A stretch of DNA of 64,000 nucleotides from Pseudomonas reactans (GCF_013385825.1 NZ_JACAPG010000020.1:364568-428567); one strand, 5' to 3'. Positions 32,712 through 41,696 are shown, numbered from the stretch's first letter. Numbers and translations: made by a program. Notes: generated from the sequence alone by a model not told the origin.

Positions 32712-33953
32712 TCACTCGCCCTGTCGGGCCGGAGCGTCCAGCTCAAAAGCGGTATGCAGCGCGCGTACAGCCAGTTCCAGGTACTTCTCTTCGATCACCA
32801 CCGAGACCTTGATTTCCGAGGTGGAGATCATCTGGATGTTGATGCTTTCCTTGGCCAGGGCCTCGAACATGCGGCTGGCAACGCCCGCATGAGAGCGCAT
32901 GCCCACACCTACGATCGACACCTTGGCGATCTTGGTATCACCGACCACTTCACGGGCGCCAATCTCGCTCGCGGTGTTCTGCAGGATCTTCTCCGCCGCA
33001 TCGTACTCGTTGCGGTGCACGGTGAAGGTGAAATCGGTGGTGTTATCGTGCGAAACGTTCTGCACGATCATGTCGACTTCAATGTTCGCGCCGCTGATAG
33101 GGCCCAGGATCTTGAACGCCACCCCCGGGGTATCCGGCACGCCACGGATAGTCAGCTTGGCTTCATCACGGTTGAAAGCGATACCGGAAATGATCGGCTG
33201 TTCCATGGATTCCTCTTCATCAATAGTAATGAGGGTGCCCGGACCCTCTTTGAAGCTGTGCAATACGCGCAGCGGAACGTTGTACTTGCCGGCGAATTCC
33301 ACCGCACGGATCTGCAACACCTTGGAACCGAGGCTGGCCATTTCCAGCATCTCTTCAAAGGTGATCTTGTCCAGGCGCTGGGCCACGGACACCACACGCG
33401 GGTCAGTGGTGTAGACGCCGTCCACATCGGTGTAGATCTGGCATTCATCGGCCTTCAGCGCAGCTGCCAGCGCCACGCCAGTGGTGTCCGAACCGCCACG
33501 CCCGAGGGTAGTGATGTTGCCCTGCTCGTCCACACCCTGGAAGCCTGCTACAACTACCACGCGACCGGCCTTCAGATCCGTACGGATTTTCTGATCGTCG
33601 ATCTGCAGAATGCGCGCCTTGGTATGCGCGCTGTCGGTGAGGATGCGCACCTGACTGCCAGTGTAGGACACCGCCGGCACACCGCGCTTGTTCAGCGCCA
33701 TGGCCAGCAAGGCGATGGTCACCTGCTCACCGGTGGACACGATCACATCCAGCTCACGCGGGAGCGGCTGTTGATCACCACTGATTGCCTTGGCCAGATC
33801 GATCAGGCGATTGGTCTCGCCGCTCATGGCCGACAGCACCACCACCAGGTCGTCGCCGGCATCGCGGAATTTCTTAACCTTGTCGGCCACCTGCTCGATT
33901 CTTTCGACAGAGCCGACCGAGGTGCCTCCAAATTTCTGTACGATCAAAGCCAT
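32712..33953 (-). CDS. lysC: aspartokinase LysC
   Basis: First enzyme of lysine, threonine and methionine synthesis. The 413-residue protein has the amino-acid kinase domain (MALIVQKFGGTSVGSVERIE; kinase motif GRGGSDTTGVALAAAL) over about 1-245 and two ACT regulatory domains (about 265-405) for feedback inhibition. Length is that of a monofunctional aspartokinase. It follows alaS (95-base gap) and is closed by a terminator before rsmA. Confidence 0.95.
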   Translation of the reverse strand: MALIVQKFGGTSVGSVERIEQVADKVKKFRDAGDDLVVVLSAMSGETNRLIDLAKAISGDQQPLPRELDVIVSTGEQVTIALLAMALNKRGVPAVSYTGSQVRILTDSAHTKARILQIDDQKIRTDLKAGRVVVVAGFQGVDEQGNITTLGRGGSDTTGVALAAALKADECQIYTDVDGVYTTDPRVVSVAQRLDKITFEEMLEMASLGSKVLQIRAVEFAGKYNVPLRVLHSFKEGPGTLITIDEEESMEQPIISGIAFNRDEAKLTIRGVPDTPGVAFKILGPISGANIEVDMIVQNVSHDNTTDFTFTVHRNEYDAAEKILQNTASEIGAREVVGDTKIAKVSIVGVGMRSHAGVASRMFEALAKESINIQMISTSEIKVSVVIEEKYLELAVRALHTAFELDAPARQGE

Positions 33954-34048
33954 TTCTAAGCCGCCTCAGCCCGTAAAGGGGCGCCTAATATCCAATCAAC
34001 CAGCACCGAACAGGCCCGTGACTAGACCACGGGCCGGTTAACAGTGCC

Positions 34049-36667
34049 TTAAATACCTGCCTCGACAAACGGCACGGTCAGGGCCAGGGCCGCGTCCAGG
34101 GCGCCGGCGTCTACACCACCGCCTTGCGCCATGTCCGGACGACCACCGCCCTTCCCACCCACTGCCGCGGCGGCTTGCTTCATCAAATCACCGGCCTTGA
34201 GTTGGCCAGTCAGGTCTTTGGTTACACCGGCAACCAGAACGACCTTATCCTCATGGACACCGCCGAGCAGGATCACTGCGCGGCCGAGCTTGTTCTTCAA
34301 CTGATCGACCAAGGCCAACAGCGCCTTGCCGTCCTGACCGTCCAGGCGTGCGGCCAGGACTTTCACGTCCTTGACGTCCACCGCAGAAGCCGACAGATCG
34401 TCGCCTGCCGCGCTGGCCGCCTTGGCTTGCAACTGCTCCAGCTGTTTCTCCAGTGCGCGGTTGCGCTCCAGCACAGCGGACAGTTTGTCGATCAGGTTGT
34501 CGCGGCTGCCCTTGACCAGGCTGGCCGCTTCCTTGAGTTGTTCTTCAGCCGCATTCAGGTAGGCCAGGGCCGCAGCGCCGGTCACCGCCTCGATACGACG
34601 CACACCGGACGCCACGCCACCTTCGCTGATGATCTTCAGCAGGGCGATGTCGCCGGTTCGGTTGGCGTGGATACCGCCACACAGCTCCACCGAGAAGTCG
34701 CCGCCCATGCTCAGTACGCGCACGCTGTCGCCGTACTTCTCGCCGAACAGCGCCATGGCGCCCTTGGCTTTTGCAGTCTCGATATCGGTTTCTTCAGTTT
34801 CGACGGCAGTGTTCTTGCGAATCTCGGCGTTGACGATGTCTTCCAGGGCCTTGATCTGCTCCGGCTTGATCGCTTCAAAATGGCTGAAGTCGAAACGCAG
34901 GCGCTGGCTGTCGACCAACGAACCCTTCTGCTGAACGTGCTCGCCCAGTACCTGACGCAGGGCTGCATGCAGCAAGTGCGTGGCCGAGTGGTTCAGCGAG
35001 GTGGCGTGGCGCACATCGGCGTCTACCTGGGCATCCACCGGCGAACCGACGGTGAGGCTGCCCGAGGCCAACACACCGTGGTGCAGGAACGCACCGCCGG
35101 TCTTGGTGGTGTCGCGTACATCAAAACGACCGGACGCGGCTTTCAGGAAACCGCAGTCGCCGATCTGGCCACCGGATTCGGCGTAGAACGGCGTCTGGTC
35201 CAGGACCACCACACCGTCGTCACCTTCATTCAATACGTCAACCGACTGGCCGTCCTTATAGAGGGCAACCACTTTGGCCGCACCGCTGGTGGCCTTGTAG
35301 CCGGTGAACTCGGTGGCCACGTCAACCTTGACCAGGCTGTTGTAGTCCATGCCGAACGAGCTGGCCGAACGTGCGCGCACGCGCTGGGCTTCCATCTCGC
35401 GCTCGAAACCTTCCTCGTCGAGGGTCAGGTTGCGCTCACGGGCGATGTCGCCGGTCAGGTCCATCGGGAAACCGTAGGTGTCGTAGAGTTTGAACACCAC
35501 GTCGCCCGGCACCACGGTGCCTTGCAGGTTGGCGAGGTCTTGTTCGAGAATTTTCAGGCCCTGTTCCAGGGTCTTGGCAAACTGCTCTTCCTCAGCCTTC
35601 AGCACGCGCTCGATGTGCGCCTGATTCTGCTTGAGCTCCGGGAAGGCTTCGCCCATCTCGGCCACCAGCGCCGCAACGATCTGGTAGAAGAAGCTGCCGT
35701 TGGCGCCCAGCTTGTTACCGTGGCGGCAAGCACGACGGATGATGCGACGCAGCACATAGCCACGGCCTTCGTTGGACGGCAACACGCCGTCGGCAATCAG
35801 GAAGCCGCAGGAACGGATATGGTCAGCCACCACTTTCAGCGAAGCCTGGTCTTCATTGGTGCAACCAATGGCCTTGGCTGCTGCGGCCAGCAGGCTTTGG
35901 AACAGGTCGATCTCGTAGTTGGAATGCACGTGCTGCATCACCGCACTGATCCGCTCCAGGCCCATGCCGGTGTCTACCGACGGCGCTGGCAACGGATGCA
36001 ACACGCCATCGGCGGTGCGGTTGAACTGCATGAACACGTTGTTCCAGATCTCGATGTAACGGTCGCCGTCTTCTTCTGGCGAGCCCGGTGGGCCACCCCA
36101 GATGTCGGCGCCGTGGTCGTAGAAGATCTCGGTGCAAGGACCGCATGGGCCGGTGTCGCCCATGGTCCAGAAGTTGTCGGACGCGTACGGTGCGCCTTTG
36201 TTGTCACCGATGCGCACCATGCGCTCGGCCGGCACGCCGACTTCTTTGGTCCAGATGTCGTAGGCTTCGTCATCGCTGGCGTAGACGGTGACCCAGAGTT
36301 TTTCCTTCGGCAGCTTCAGCACGCCAGTGAGGAAGGTCCAGGCGAAGTTGATCGCGTCTTGCTTGAAATAATCGCCAAAGCTGAAGTTGCCGAGCATTTC
36401 GAAAAAGGTGTGGTGACGGGCGGTGTAGCCGACGTTTTCCAGGTCGTTGTGCTTGCCACCGGCGCGCACGCACTTCTGGCTGCTGACGGCGCGGGTGTAC
36501 GCGCGTTTTTCCTGGCCCAGGAAGCAGTCCTTGAACTGGTTCATCCCCGCGTTGGTGAACAGCAGGGTTGGGTCATTGCCTGGGATCAAGGAGCTGGAGG
36601 CGACACGGGTGTGACCTTGCTCTTCGAAGAAGCGAAGGAAGGCTTCACGGATTTCTGCGCTTTTCAT
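34049..36667 (-). CDS. alaS: alanine-tRNA ligase
   Basis: Charges tRNA-Ala and edits mischarged Ser and Gly. The 872-residue protein starts at 36667 (MKSAEIREAFLRFFEEQGHT). It has the class II catalytic core (about 1-240), a tRNA-recognition region, the editing domain with metal-binding NHSATHLLHAAL and CGGIHANRTGD motifs, and a glycine-rich C-terminal C-Ala domain (GGKGGGRPDMAQGGG). It lies upstream of lysC and downstream of ltaE on the same strand. Confidence 0.97.
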   Translation of the reverse strand: MKSAEIREAFLRFFEEQGHTRVASSSLIPGNDPTLLFTNAGMNQFKDCFLGQEKRAYTRAVSSQKCVRAGGKHNDLENVGYTARHHTFFEMLGNFSFGDYFKQDAINFAWTFLTGVLKLPKEKLWVTVYASDDEAYDIWTKEVGVPAERMVRIGDNKGAPYASDNFWTMGDTGPCGPCTEIFYDHGADIWGGPPGSPEEDGDRYIEIWNNVFMQFNRTADGVLHPLPAPSVDTGMGLERISAVMQHVHSNYEIDLFQSLLAAAAKAIGCTNEDQASLKVVADHIRSCGFLIADGVLPSNEGRGYVLRRIIRRACRHGNKLGANGSFFYQIVAALVAEMGEAFPELKQNQAHIERVLKAEEEQFAKTLEQGLKILEQDLANLQGTVVPGDVVFKLYDTYGFPMDLTGDIARERNLTLDEEGFEREMEAQRVRARSASSFGMDYNSLVKVDVATEFTGYKATSGAAKVVALYKDGQSVDVLNEGDDGVVVLDQTPFYAESGGQIGDCGFLKAASGRFDVRDTTKTGGAFLHHGVLASGSLTVGSPVDAQVDADVRHATSLNHSATHLLHAALRQVLGEHVQQKGSLVDSQRLRFDFSHFEAIKPEQIKALEDIVNAEIRKNTAVETEETDIETAKAKGAMALFGEKYGDSVRVLSMGGDFSVELCGGIHANRTGDIALLKIISEGGVASGVRRIEAVTGAAALAYLNAAEEQLKEAASLVKGSRDNLIDKLSAVLERNRALEKQLEQLQAKAASAAGDDLSASAVDVKDVKVLAARLDGQDGKALLALVDQLKNKLGRAVILLGGVHEDKVVLVAGVTKDLTGQLKAGDLMKQAAAAVGGKGGGRPDMAQGGGVDAGALDAALALTVPFVEAGI

Positions 36668-36813
36668 TAGGTTCTTCCACGGAGGCTGCGGCCAAAGGCC
36701 AGTGCGCAACATCATCAGACGGAGCGACGGCAAAGGGCCGCATTATATCGGCCCTTTGCCGGTGGTACAGCGTGTTTATACGATTGAAACGTTCAATTAG
36801 ACGGTCTGCACTG

Positions 36814-37818
36814 TCATTTCCGCGAAAATTCGACGAATGTCTGCACAACCTGCTCGATCTGCGCCCGGCTGACATCCAAATGCGTGACCATGCGCAGGCG
36901 CGGGGCGGCGCTCAACGTGATCCCGCGTTCGGCGGCAAACGCCTTCAAGGCCTGGGCCTGGTCACCGATCTGCACGTAGACCATGTTGGTCTGCACAGAC
37001 TCCACCTCATAACCGGCCTGGCGCAACGCATCGCCCAGCCATTGGGCGTTGGCGTGGTCGTCAGCCAGGCGCTGCACCTGGTGATCCAGGGCATACAGCC
37101 CCGCCGCCGCCAACGAGCCGGCCTGGCGCATGCCACCGCCGACCATTTTGCGCAGGCGCCGGGCCTTGGCGATCAACGCCGTGGAGCCGCACAACACTGA
37201 GCCAATCGGCGCGCCAAGGCCTTTGGACAGGCACACCGACACCGAATCGAAATGCTGGGCAATCTCGCGTGCATCCACACCCAGCTTGACCGCTGCGTTG
37301 TAGAGCCGCGCGCCATCCAGATGCAGGGCCAGGTCATGCTCACGGGTGAACGCCCGGGCCTTTGCCAGGTAATCCAGTGGCAATACCTTGCCTTGCATGG
37401 TGTTTTCCAGCGCCAGCAAGCGGGTGCGGGCGAAGTGGAAGTCGTCGGGCTTGATCGCCGCCAACACCTGATCCAGGTCCAGCGAGCCATCTGCCTGCAC
37501 TTCCAGCGGTTGCGGCTGGATCGAACCCAGCACCGCCGCGCCACCGCCTTCGTATTTGTAGGTATGGGCCTGCTGGCCGACGATGTATTCCTCGCCGCGT
37601 TCACAGTGGGCCATCAACGCCAACAGGTTGCTCATGGTGCCGGTCGGCACGAACAAAGCGGCGGCAAAACCCAGGCGCTTGGCCAGTTCGGCTTCCAGGC
37701 GATTGACGCTGGGGTCCTCGCCATACACATCATCGCCGCTGACGGCAGCGGCCATCGCGTCCCGCATGCCGGGGGTGGGTTGGGTCACGGTGTCGCTGCG
37801 CAGGTCGATCACAGACAT
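36814..37818 (-). CDS. ltaE: low-specificity L-threonine aldolase
   Basis: PLP enzyme cleaving threonine and related beta-hydroxy amino acids to glycine and an aldehyde. The 334-residue protein has IDLRSDTVTQPTPGMRDAM at the N-terminus, the LHLDGARLYNAAV cofactor segment and the PLP-binding Lys in CLSKGLGAPIGSVL. Length and motifs match the family. It is divergent from the FMN riboswitch/ribH unit, with its own promoter in the 37819-38012 gap presumably. Confidence 0.92.
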   Translation of the reverse strand: MSVIDLRSDTVTQPTPGMRDAMAAAVSGDDVYGEDPSVNRLEAELAKRLGFAAALFVPTGTMSNLLALMAHCERGEEYIVGQQAHTYKYEGGGAAVLGSIQPQPLEVQADGSLDLDQVLAAIKPDDFHFARTRLLALENTMQGKVLPLDYLAKARAFTREHDLALHLDGARLYNAAVKLGVDAREIAQHFDSVSVCLSKGLGAPIGSVLCGSTALIAKARRLRKMVGGGMRQAGSLAAAGLYALDHQVQRLADDHANAQWLGDALRQAGYEVESVQTNMVYVQIGDQAQALKAFAAERGITLSAAPRLRMVTHLDVSRAQIEQVVQTFVEFSRK

Positions 37819-38012
37819 GAAACAAGCCTCTCAAGGTTTACGTAAGTTCCTTTTGTGAGTGATTACTGCGGGCAACGCCACGGAATATCAAGCCCCCAAT
37901 GCATTCAATCGAATACCAACCAAACAAACCGATATAGCTTATCGATACAGCGGTCGTGCAGTTTTCGAAAAAGCGTGTTAAAAACTCTCCGCCGCCAGGG
38001 TTCTGGTGGCAA

Positions 38013-38178
38013 CGTTCTCAGGGCGGGGTGCAATTCCCCACCGGCGGTAATTACACGCAATGTGTATAGCCCGCGAGCGCTTGGCGCCTCGAACTGCTCA
38101 CGCAGGACGGCGACAAGGTCAGCAGACCCGGTGTGATCCCGGGGCCGACGGTCATAGTCCGGATGAAGAGAGAACGGG
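38013..38178 (+). ncRNA. FMN riboswitch (RFN element)
   Basis: All conserved RFN blocks are readable in order: TTCTCAGGGCGGGGTGCAAT, TTCCCCACCGGCGGT, a variable hairpin, AGCCCGCGAGCG, GACGGCGACAAGGTCAGCAG, ACCCGGTGTGATCCCGGGGC, CGACGGTCATAGTCCGGATG and AAGAGAGAACGG, which closes with TTCTC. FMN binding usually lowers expression of the downstream riboflavin gene, here ribH. The expression platform appears to be a hairpin over the ribosome-binding site at 38247-38268. Confidence 0.96.
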
Positions 38179-38246
38179 ATTGGCACCTAAGGGCCGCGCA
38201 CGAATTGTGCTTGCGCACCCTTAAATCCCATTCGATTCATAACGCC

Positions 38247-38268
38247 CTGTTTTTTTCTTAAACAGGAG
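38247..38268 (+). promoter_or_regulatory. Shine-Dalgarno-sequestering hairpin of ribH
   Basis: CCTGTTT (38247-38253) can pair with AAACAGG (38260-38266), which contains the first bases of the ribosome-binding site AGGAG (38264-38268). This would let the riboswitch act on translation. The T7 stretch lies in the loop area, so it is not a normal terminator. Confidence 0.65.
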
Positions 38269-38275
38269 TCAGAAC

Positions 38276-38785
38276 ATGCAACCCACCGCAATCGACAGCA
38301 AAAGCAAAAACCACCACGGCGAGCGCGTCGCGTTTATCCAGGCCTGCTGGCACAAGGATATTGTCGACCAGTCCCGCAAAGGCTTCCTCGCCGAAATGAT
38401 CGCCCAGGGCTACCAGGAATCGGACATCGATTTCTTCGAAGTCGGCGGCGCCTTTGAAATGCCCCTGCACGCCAAGCTGCTGGCCAAGACTGGCCGTTAC
38501 GCCGGTATCGTCGCCGCCGCGCTGGTGGTGGACGGTGGCATCTACCGCCACGAATTCGTCGCCCAGTCGGTGGTCAGCGGCCTGATGCAGGTACAGCTGG
38601 AAACCGAAGTGCCGGTGTTCTCGGTGTCCCTGACTCCGCATCACTTCCACGCGGGCAGCGAGCACACCACGTTCTTCTATGAGCACTTTGTGCACAAGGG
38701 CCAGGAAGCCGCGCGCACTTGCGCCGACACCTTGCACAAGGTTCGCGCGATCTACCAAAGCGAACTGCAAAAACGTGTCAGCTGA
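38276..38785 (+). CDS. ribH: 6,7-dimethyl-8-ribityllumazine synthase, RibH2-type
   Basis: Penultimate enzyme of riboflavin synthesis. The 169-residue protein resembles type II (RibH2, Brucella-like) lumazine synthases: RVAFIQACWHKDIVDQSRKG at the front, VGGAFEMPLHAKLLAKTG, a GIVAAALVVDGGIYRHEFVA block, and the catalytic-region His pair in SVSLTPHHFHAG. The standard RibH is normally encoded with ribD/ribE/ribBA elsewhere, so this is probably a second paralog, specifically under FMN control through its own riboswitch. The start has AGGAG eight bases upstream. Confidence 0.9.
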   Translation: MQPTAIDSKSKNHHGERVAFIQACWHKDIVDQSRKGFLAEMIAQGYQESDIDFFEVGGAFEMPLHAKLLAKTGRYAGIVAAALVVDGGIYRHEFVAQSVVSGLMQVQLETEVPVFSVSLTPHHFHAGSEHTTFFYEHFVHKGQEAARTCADTLHKVRAIYQSELQKRVS

Positions 38786-38840
38786 GTACAAAACGGGCTG
38801 ACTAAATGAGTAAAGCCCCCCTCGGCTGGATCGACGATGT

Positions 38841-38879
38841 AATGGCGTTGGCGCTCACTTCTGGAGCGCCTCCACCATT
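38841..38879 (+). promoter_or_regulatory. hairpin ahead of the RTX-M91 gene
   Basis: GGCGCTC (38850-38856) pairs with GAGCGCC (38864-38870), and outer AATGG with CCATT. No T-run follows, and the hairpin ends just before the ribosome-binding site GGAG, so it may affect translation rather than terminate ribH. Confidence 0.4.
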
Positions 38880-38891
38880 AACGGAGTCACC

Positions 38892-40367
38892 ATGCCCACA
38901 CTTCCCCCGCTTAACAATGAATGGCTGATTGAAGGCCACATCACCGCACCCGTCGCACGCACGGGCAGCCTTACAAGAGGCCCGCAACACCTCCAGCAAC
39001 TGAATTCCATTACGCTGCACGAAAGTGATCTCGTGACCGTCGAACGAGAGGTGGCAGATGCGTTTCACGACTACCTGGTCTTTACCACCACCGACAGAGC
39101 TGACCGAATCTACGTCGACGCACGCCCTCAAAGTGATGCCCTGAGTGTCACGATCAACACCGAACGCTTCATCGTTGTACTTGCCGGGCTGAACCAGTTC
39201 GTCGTCTTCCGTACCCTCGGCGGCAACGACATGATTCATATTGCGGATGAAGTGACACGCCCAATATTGGTCGATGCCGGTGAGGGTGATGACGATATCC
39301 GCAGCGGTGGCGGCTACTCACGCATTTTCGCAGGCCCAGGCAATGACGCCATCCTGACCCGGCGTGGTGCCAGCTATATCGAAGCTGGCGAAGGTGCCGA
39401 TCAGGTGATCGCGCTCGGCGATGGCGACATGACCGTCTATGCCGGTCCAGGCAATGACAGAGTCGTGGCCGGGCGCGGGATGGCGTTTATCAATGGAGGC
39501 GGTGACGATGACCATCTGACAGGCGCAAGCGCTCAAACCATTTTGGTCGGCGGCCCAGGCAATGACGCCCTGCAAGCGGGCAGCGGCCCCACGGTGCTGT
39601 ATACCGGAGACGGGCTCGATGTGGCGACGCAGCTCAAGCCCGATGACAAAGTCTTCGCAAACCCTGGCAGTGGAATTTCGGCGGCAGGCCATTTCATTGC
39701 GCATGGCCTGACATCAGCAGACACGCTGCCAGCGTGTGCTCCCTCACGAACCCAGGTAACCGACGTTTCCCCGATATCGCTGGACCACACTGGCGTACGC
39801 GTCATAGGCAGCCCTCAATTCCAGCAACGGGTTAACGACGACTTACAACAGTTGGCCGGCTCCCCCAACGGGAAAAAAATGTTTGAAGCGCTGTATGCGG
39901 CCGAGCTGCGCAGCGGCACCCCGATCAACATTTATGAACTGCAGGATGAAACCAACGGCATGTTTGCGCCCAGCAACCCTCCAATGCCCCCTTCTACCAC
40001 GCAAGGAGATATGGCGGGGACGCCCGTATATGGAGGTGCTGTGTATTACAACCCCTCGTATATCGGTAATCGGATGAGCAATGTACCGCTGTTCTATCAC
40101 GAGCTGTGCCATGCGTATAACGCCGTCACTGGCAGCCGTCTGCCAGGGGAAAGCGAGGACGGTGAAGACGGCAATAAACCCCGCCCGATGATCGCCAATA
40201 TCGAACTGCAGGCGGTGGGTCTACCGACCCAGGCGATGCCTTTCGATTTTGATCACGACCCATCGACCCCACCCACCAACACCAACCCTGCGGAATTTAC
40301 CGAGAACGGGATCCGCGAGGAACTGGGTATGCCGCTGCGCAAACAGTATTCATCACCCCCTATTTGA
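38892..40367 (+). CDS. RTX-like repeat protein with M91 (NleD-type) metalloprotease domain
   Basis: A 491-residue protein with no signal peptide. Residues about 109-243 hold hemolysin-type calcium-binding repeats (AGPGNDAIL, EAGEGADQVI, YAGPGNDRVV, NGGGDDDHLT, VGGPGNDALQ). The C-terminal region (about 300-460) carries GGAVYYNPSYIG and the zinc motif H403-E404-L-C-H407 in FYHELCHAYNAVTG, the pattern of peptidase family M91 (NleD/HopH1-type effectors). NleD cleaves host MAP kinases; whether this protein does so is unknown. GGAG lies five bases upstream of the ATG. It may be co-transcribed with ribH (106-base gap). Its last 8 bases overlap astE tail to tail. Confidence 0.85.
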   Translation: MPTLPPLNNEWLIEGHITAPVARTGSLTRGPQHLQQLNSITLHESDLVTVEREVADAFHDYLVFTTTDRADRIYVDARPQSDALSVTINTERFIVVLAGLNQFVVFRTLGGNDMIHIADEVTRPILVDAGEGDDDIRSGGGYSRIFAGPGNDAILTRRGASYIEAGEGADQVIALGDGDMTVYAGPGNDRVVAGRGMAFINGGGDDDHLTGASAQTILVGGPGNDALQAGSGPTVLYTGDGLDVATQLKPDDKVFANPGSGISAAGHFIAHGLTSADTLPACAPSRTQVTDVSPISLDHTGVRVIGSPQFQQRVNDDLQQLAGSPNGKKMFEALYAAELRSGTPINIYELQDETNGMFAPSNPPMPPSTTQGDMAGTPVYGGAVYYNPSYIGNRMSNVPLFYHELCHAYNAVTGSRLPGESEDGEDGNKPRPMIANIELQAVGLPTQAMPFDFDHDPSTPPTNTNPAEFTENGIREELGMPLRKQYSSPPI

Positions 40368-41370
40368 GTGCGGCTGCGTCTTGCGAGACAGGCACAATCA
40401 AAATTCCCGCCCGCAAGCCATTCTTCACTTTCGGGTTAGGGAAAATAATGCGCGCACCCTCTTCCTCGATCACCCAACGGGTCTTGGCCACGTCCTCGGC
40501 CAACAGATACCCCTGTGCCAACGGCGAGAAGTTCTCGACGTCCGCCGGCAAGTGCATCAAGAAGGCATCACTGTGCTTGATGACTTCACGGGACACAGCA
40601 AACAACTGCAGGCCATCCAGGCTCTTGGTTTCCGGCTCGGTGCCTTCGATGATCTGTTTCAGCCGAGTCTCCAGGCGCGACACGTCCACACCCTGGTTCT
40701 GCCCAAACGGCCGTGCCTTGCCCAACTCCAGGGTGAAGGCTTCGGCCCCCAACTGCTCGTAGGTAAACGCGGTGAAGGTGATCGAGGTCTTGTTCTGCAA
40801 CAGCACCGCTTCCATACCGGCAGCACGCAACCGTGCCAGTTCATGGCGCGAATGCTGGCGATCTTCCTTCCACGGATACAGCGCAAACTGCTCGATCTTC
40901 GAGCCACGAATGGCAGTATGCAGGTCGTAATGCAGGCGCGAACGGCCCGGCAGGCTGAAGAAGCTGCGGGCCAGTTGCTCAAGCTCGGCGGCGCGCATGG
41001 CCTCCGGGCCGATATTTTTTTCGTGACGGCCATTGAACAGCCGGTTGACGTCCAGTTCCAGGTAACGCTCGCCGCGGCGCATGGCCTCGGGGTTGCCGAA
41101 CAGGAACAGAATACGGGTACGGGGTTTGATTTCCCCTCGGGCAATGCCATGCAACAGGCGGTCGAGCAGTTCGATCGGCGCGGTTTCGTTGCCATGGATG
41201 CCGGACGACAGCAGCAGGTCGCCGCCGTTGTCCTTCGCTTCAGGTGGGCGCACTTCAAGCGCGCCCTCGCTGAGCCAGCGCATCTGCACGCCGTCGACAG
41301 TCAGTTGAATTTTTTGCGCCGGTTCGCGACCGGCGAGGGTCAGTTCAAGCAGTTTGCCGAGGGCGAGCAT
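40360..41370 (-). CDS. astE: succinylglutamate desuccinylase
   Basis: Last step of the arginine succinyltransferase pathway: N-succinylglutamate to glutamate and succinate. The 336-residue zinc enzyme has the ligand motif GIHGNETAPIELL (His and Glu), DLHTAIRG with the second His, and C-terminal EEGARIIFPNPKVKNGLRAG. It starts 11 bases after the small metal-tail gene and is the last gene of the aru operon. Its stop codon overlaps the end of the convergent RTX-M91 gene. Confidence 0.94.
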   Translation of the reverse strand: MLALGKLLELTLAGREPAQKIQLTVDGVQMRWLSEGALEVRPPEAKDNGGDLLLSSGIHGNETAPIELLDRLLHGIARGEIKPRTRILFLFGNPEAMRRGERYLELDVNRLFNGRHEKNIGPEAMRAAELEQLARSFFSLPGRSRLHYDLHTAIRGSKIEQFALYPWKEDRQHSRHELARLRAAGMEAVLLQNKTSITFTAFTYEQLGAEAFTLELGKARPFGQNQGVDVSRLETRLKQIIEGTEPETKSLDGLQLFAVSREVIKHSDAFLMHLPADVENFSPLAQGYLLAEDVAKTRWVIEEEGARIIFPNPKVKNGLRAGILIVPVSQDAAALK

Positions 41371-41381
41371 ACGCAGCTTCC

Positions 41382-41672
41382 TTAGTGGTTGCAGCCTGGG
41401 CCGTGGACGTGATCGTCGTCATCACCTTCAACGTCGGCCGGTTCCATTTCCAGTTGCAGGCTCATCAGGTTGGTGGCCAGTGGGCGCATCAGCAGATTGG
41501 CGTATTCGGCATCGCCTTCTTCCACGTCAACGCCGATCAGCAGTTGGCCACGGCCGTCGTGCTGGATCCAGATTTCCTTGCCCTGCCAGACCACGGCGAC
41601 GCGGGTGCAGGAAGTTTCCAGCTGGGTGCCGTCGGTGTCTTCAAGAATCAGTTTCAGGGTGTCGGTGGTCAT
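41382..41672 (-). CDS. conserved small protein with His/Cys tail in the aru operon
   Basis: A 96-residue acidic protein, with a beta-rich-looking N-terminal part (LKLILEDTDGTQLETSCTRV; VVWQGKEIWIQHDGRGQLLI) and an Asp-rich C-terminus ending DDDDHVHGPGCNH, a plausible metal-binding tail. It sits between astB and astE (24- and 11-base gaps). P. aeruginosa has a comparable small gene at this spot (PA0900 from memory), so it is conserved. No function is assigned; metal delivery to the zinc enzyme AstE is a speculation from position. Confidence 0.8.
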   Translation of the reverse strand: MTTDTLKLILEDTDGTQLETSCTRVAVVWQGKEIWIQHDGRGQLLIGVDVEEGDAEYANLLMRPLATNLMSLQLEMEPADVEGDDDDHVHGPGCNH

Positions 41673-41696
41673 AAATAGCTCTCAGCCATGCGGCGT

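Noticed and set aside
34124..36670. 848-codon open frame antisense to alaS
   Set aside because: Shadow of alaS, with His/Gln-rich composition and no recognisable domain.
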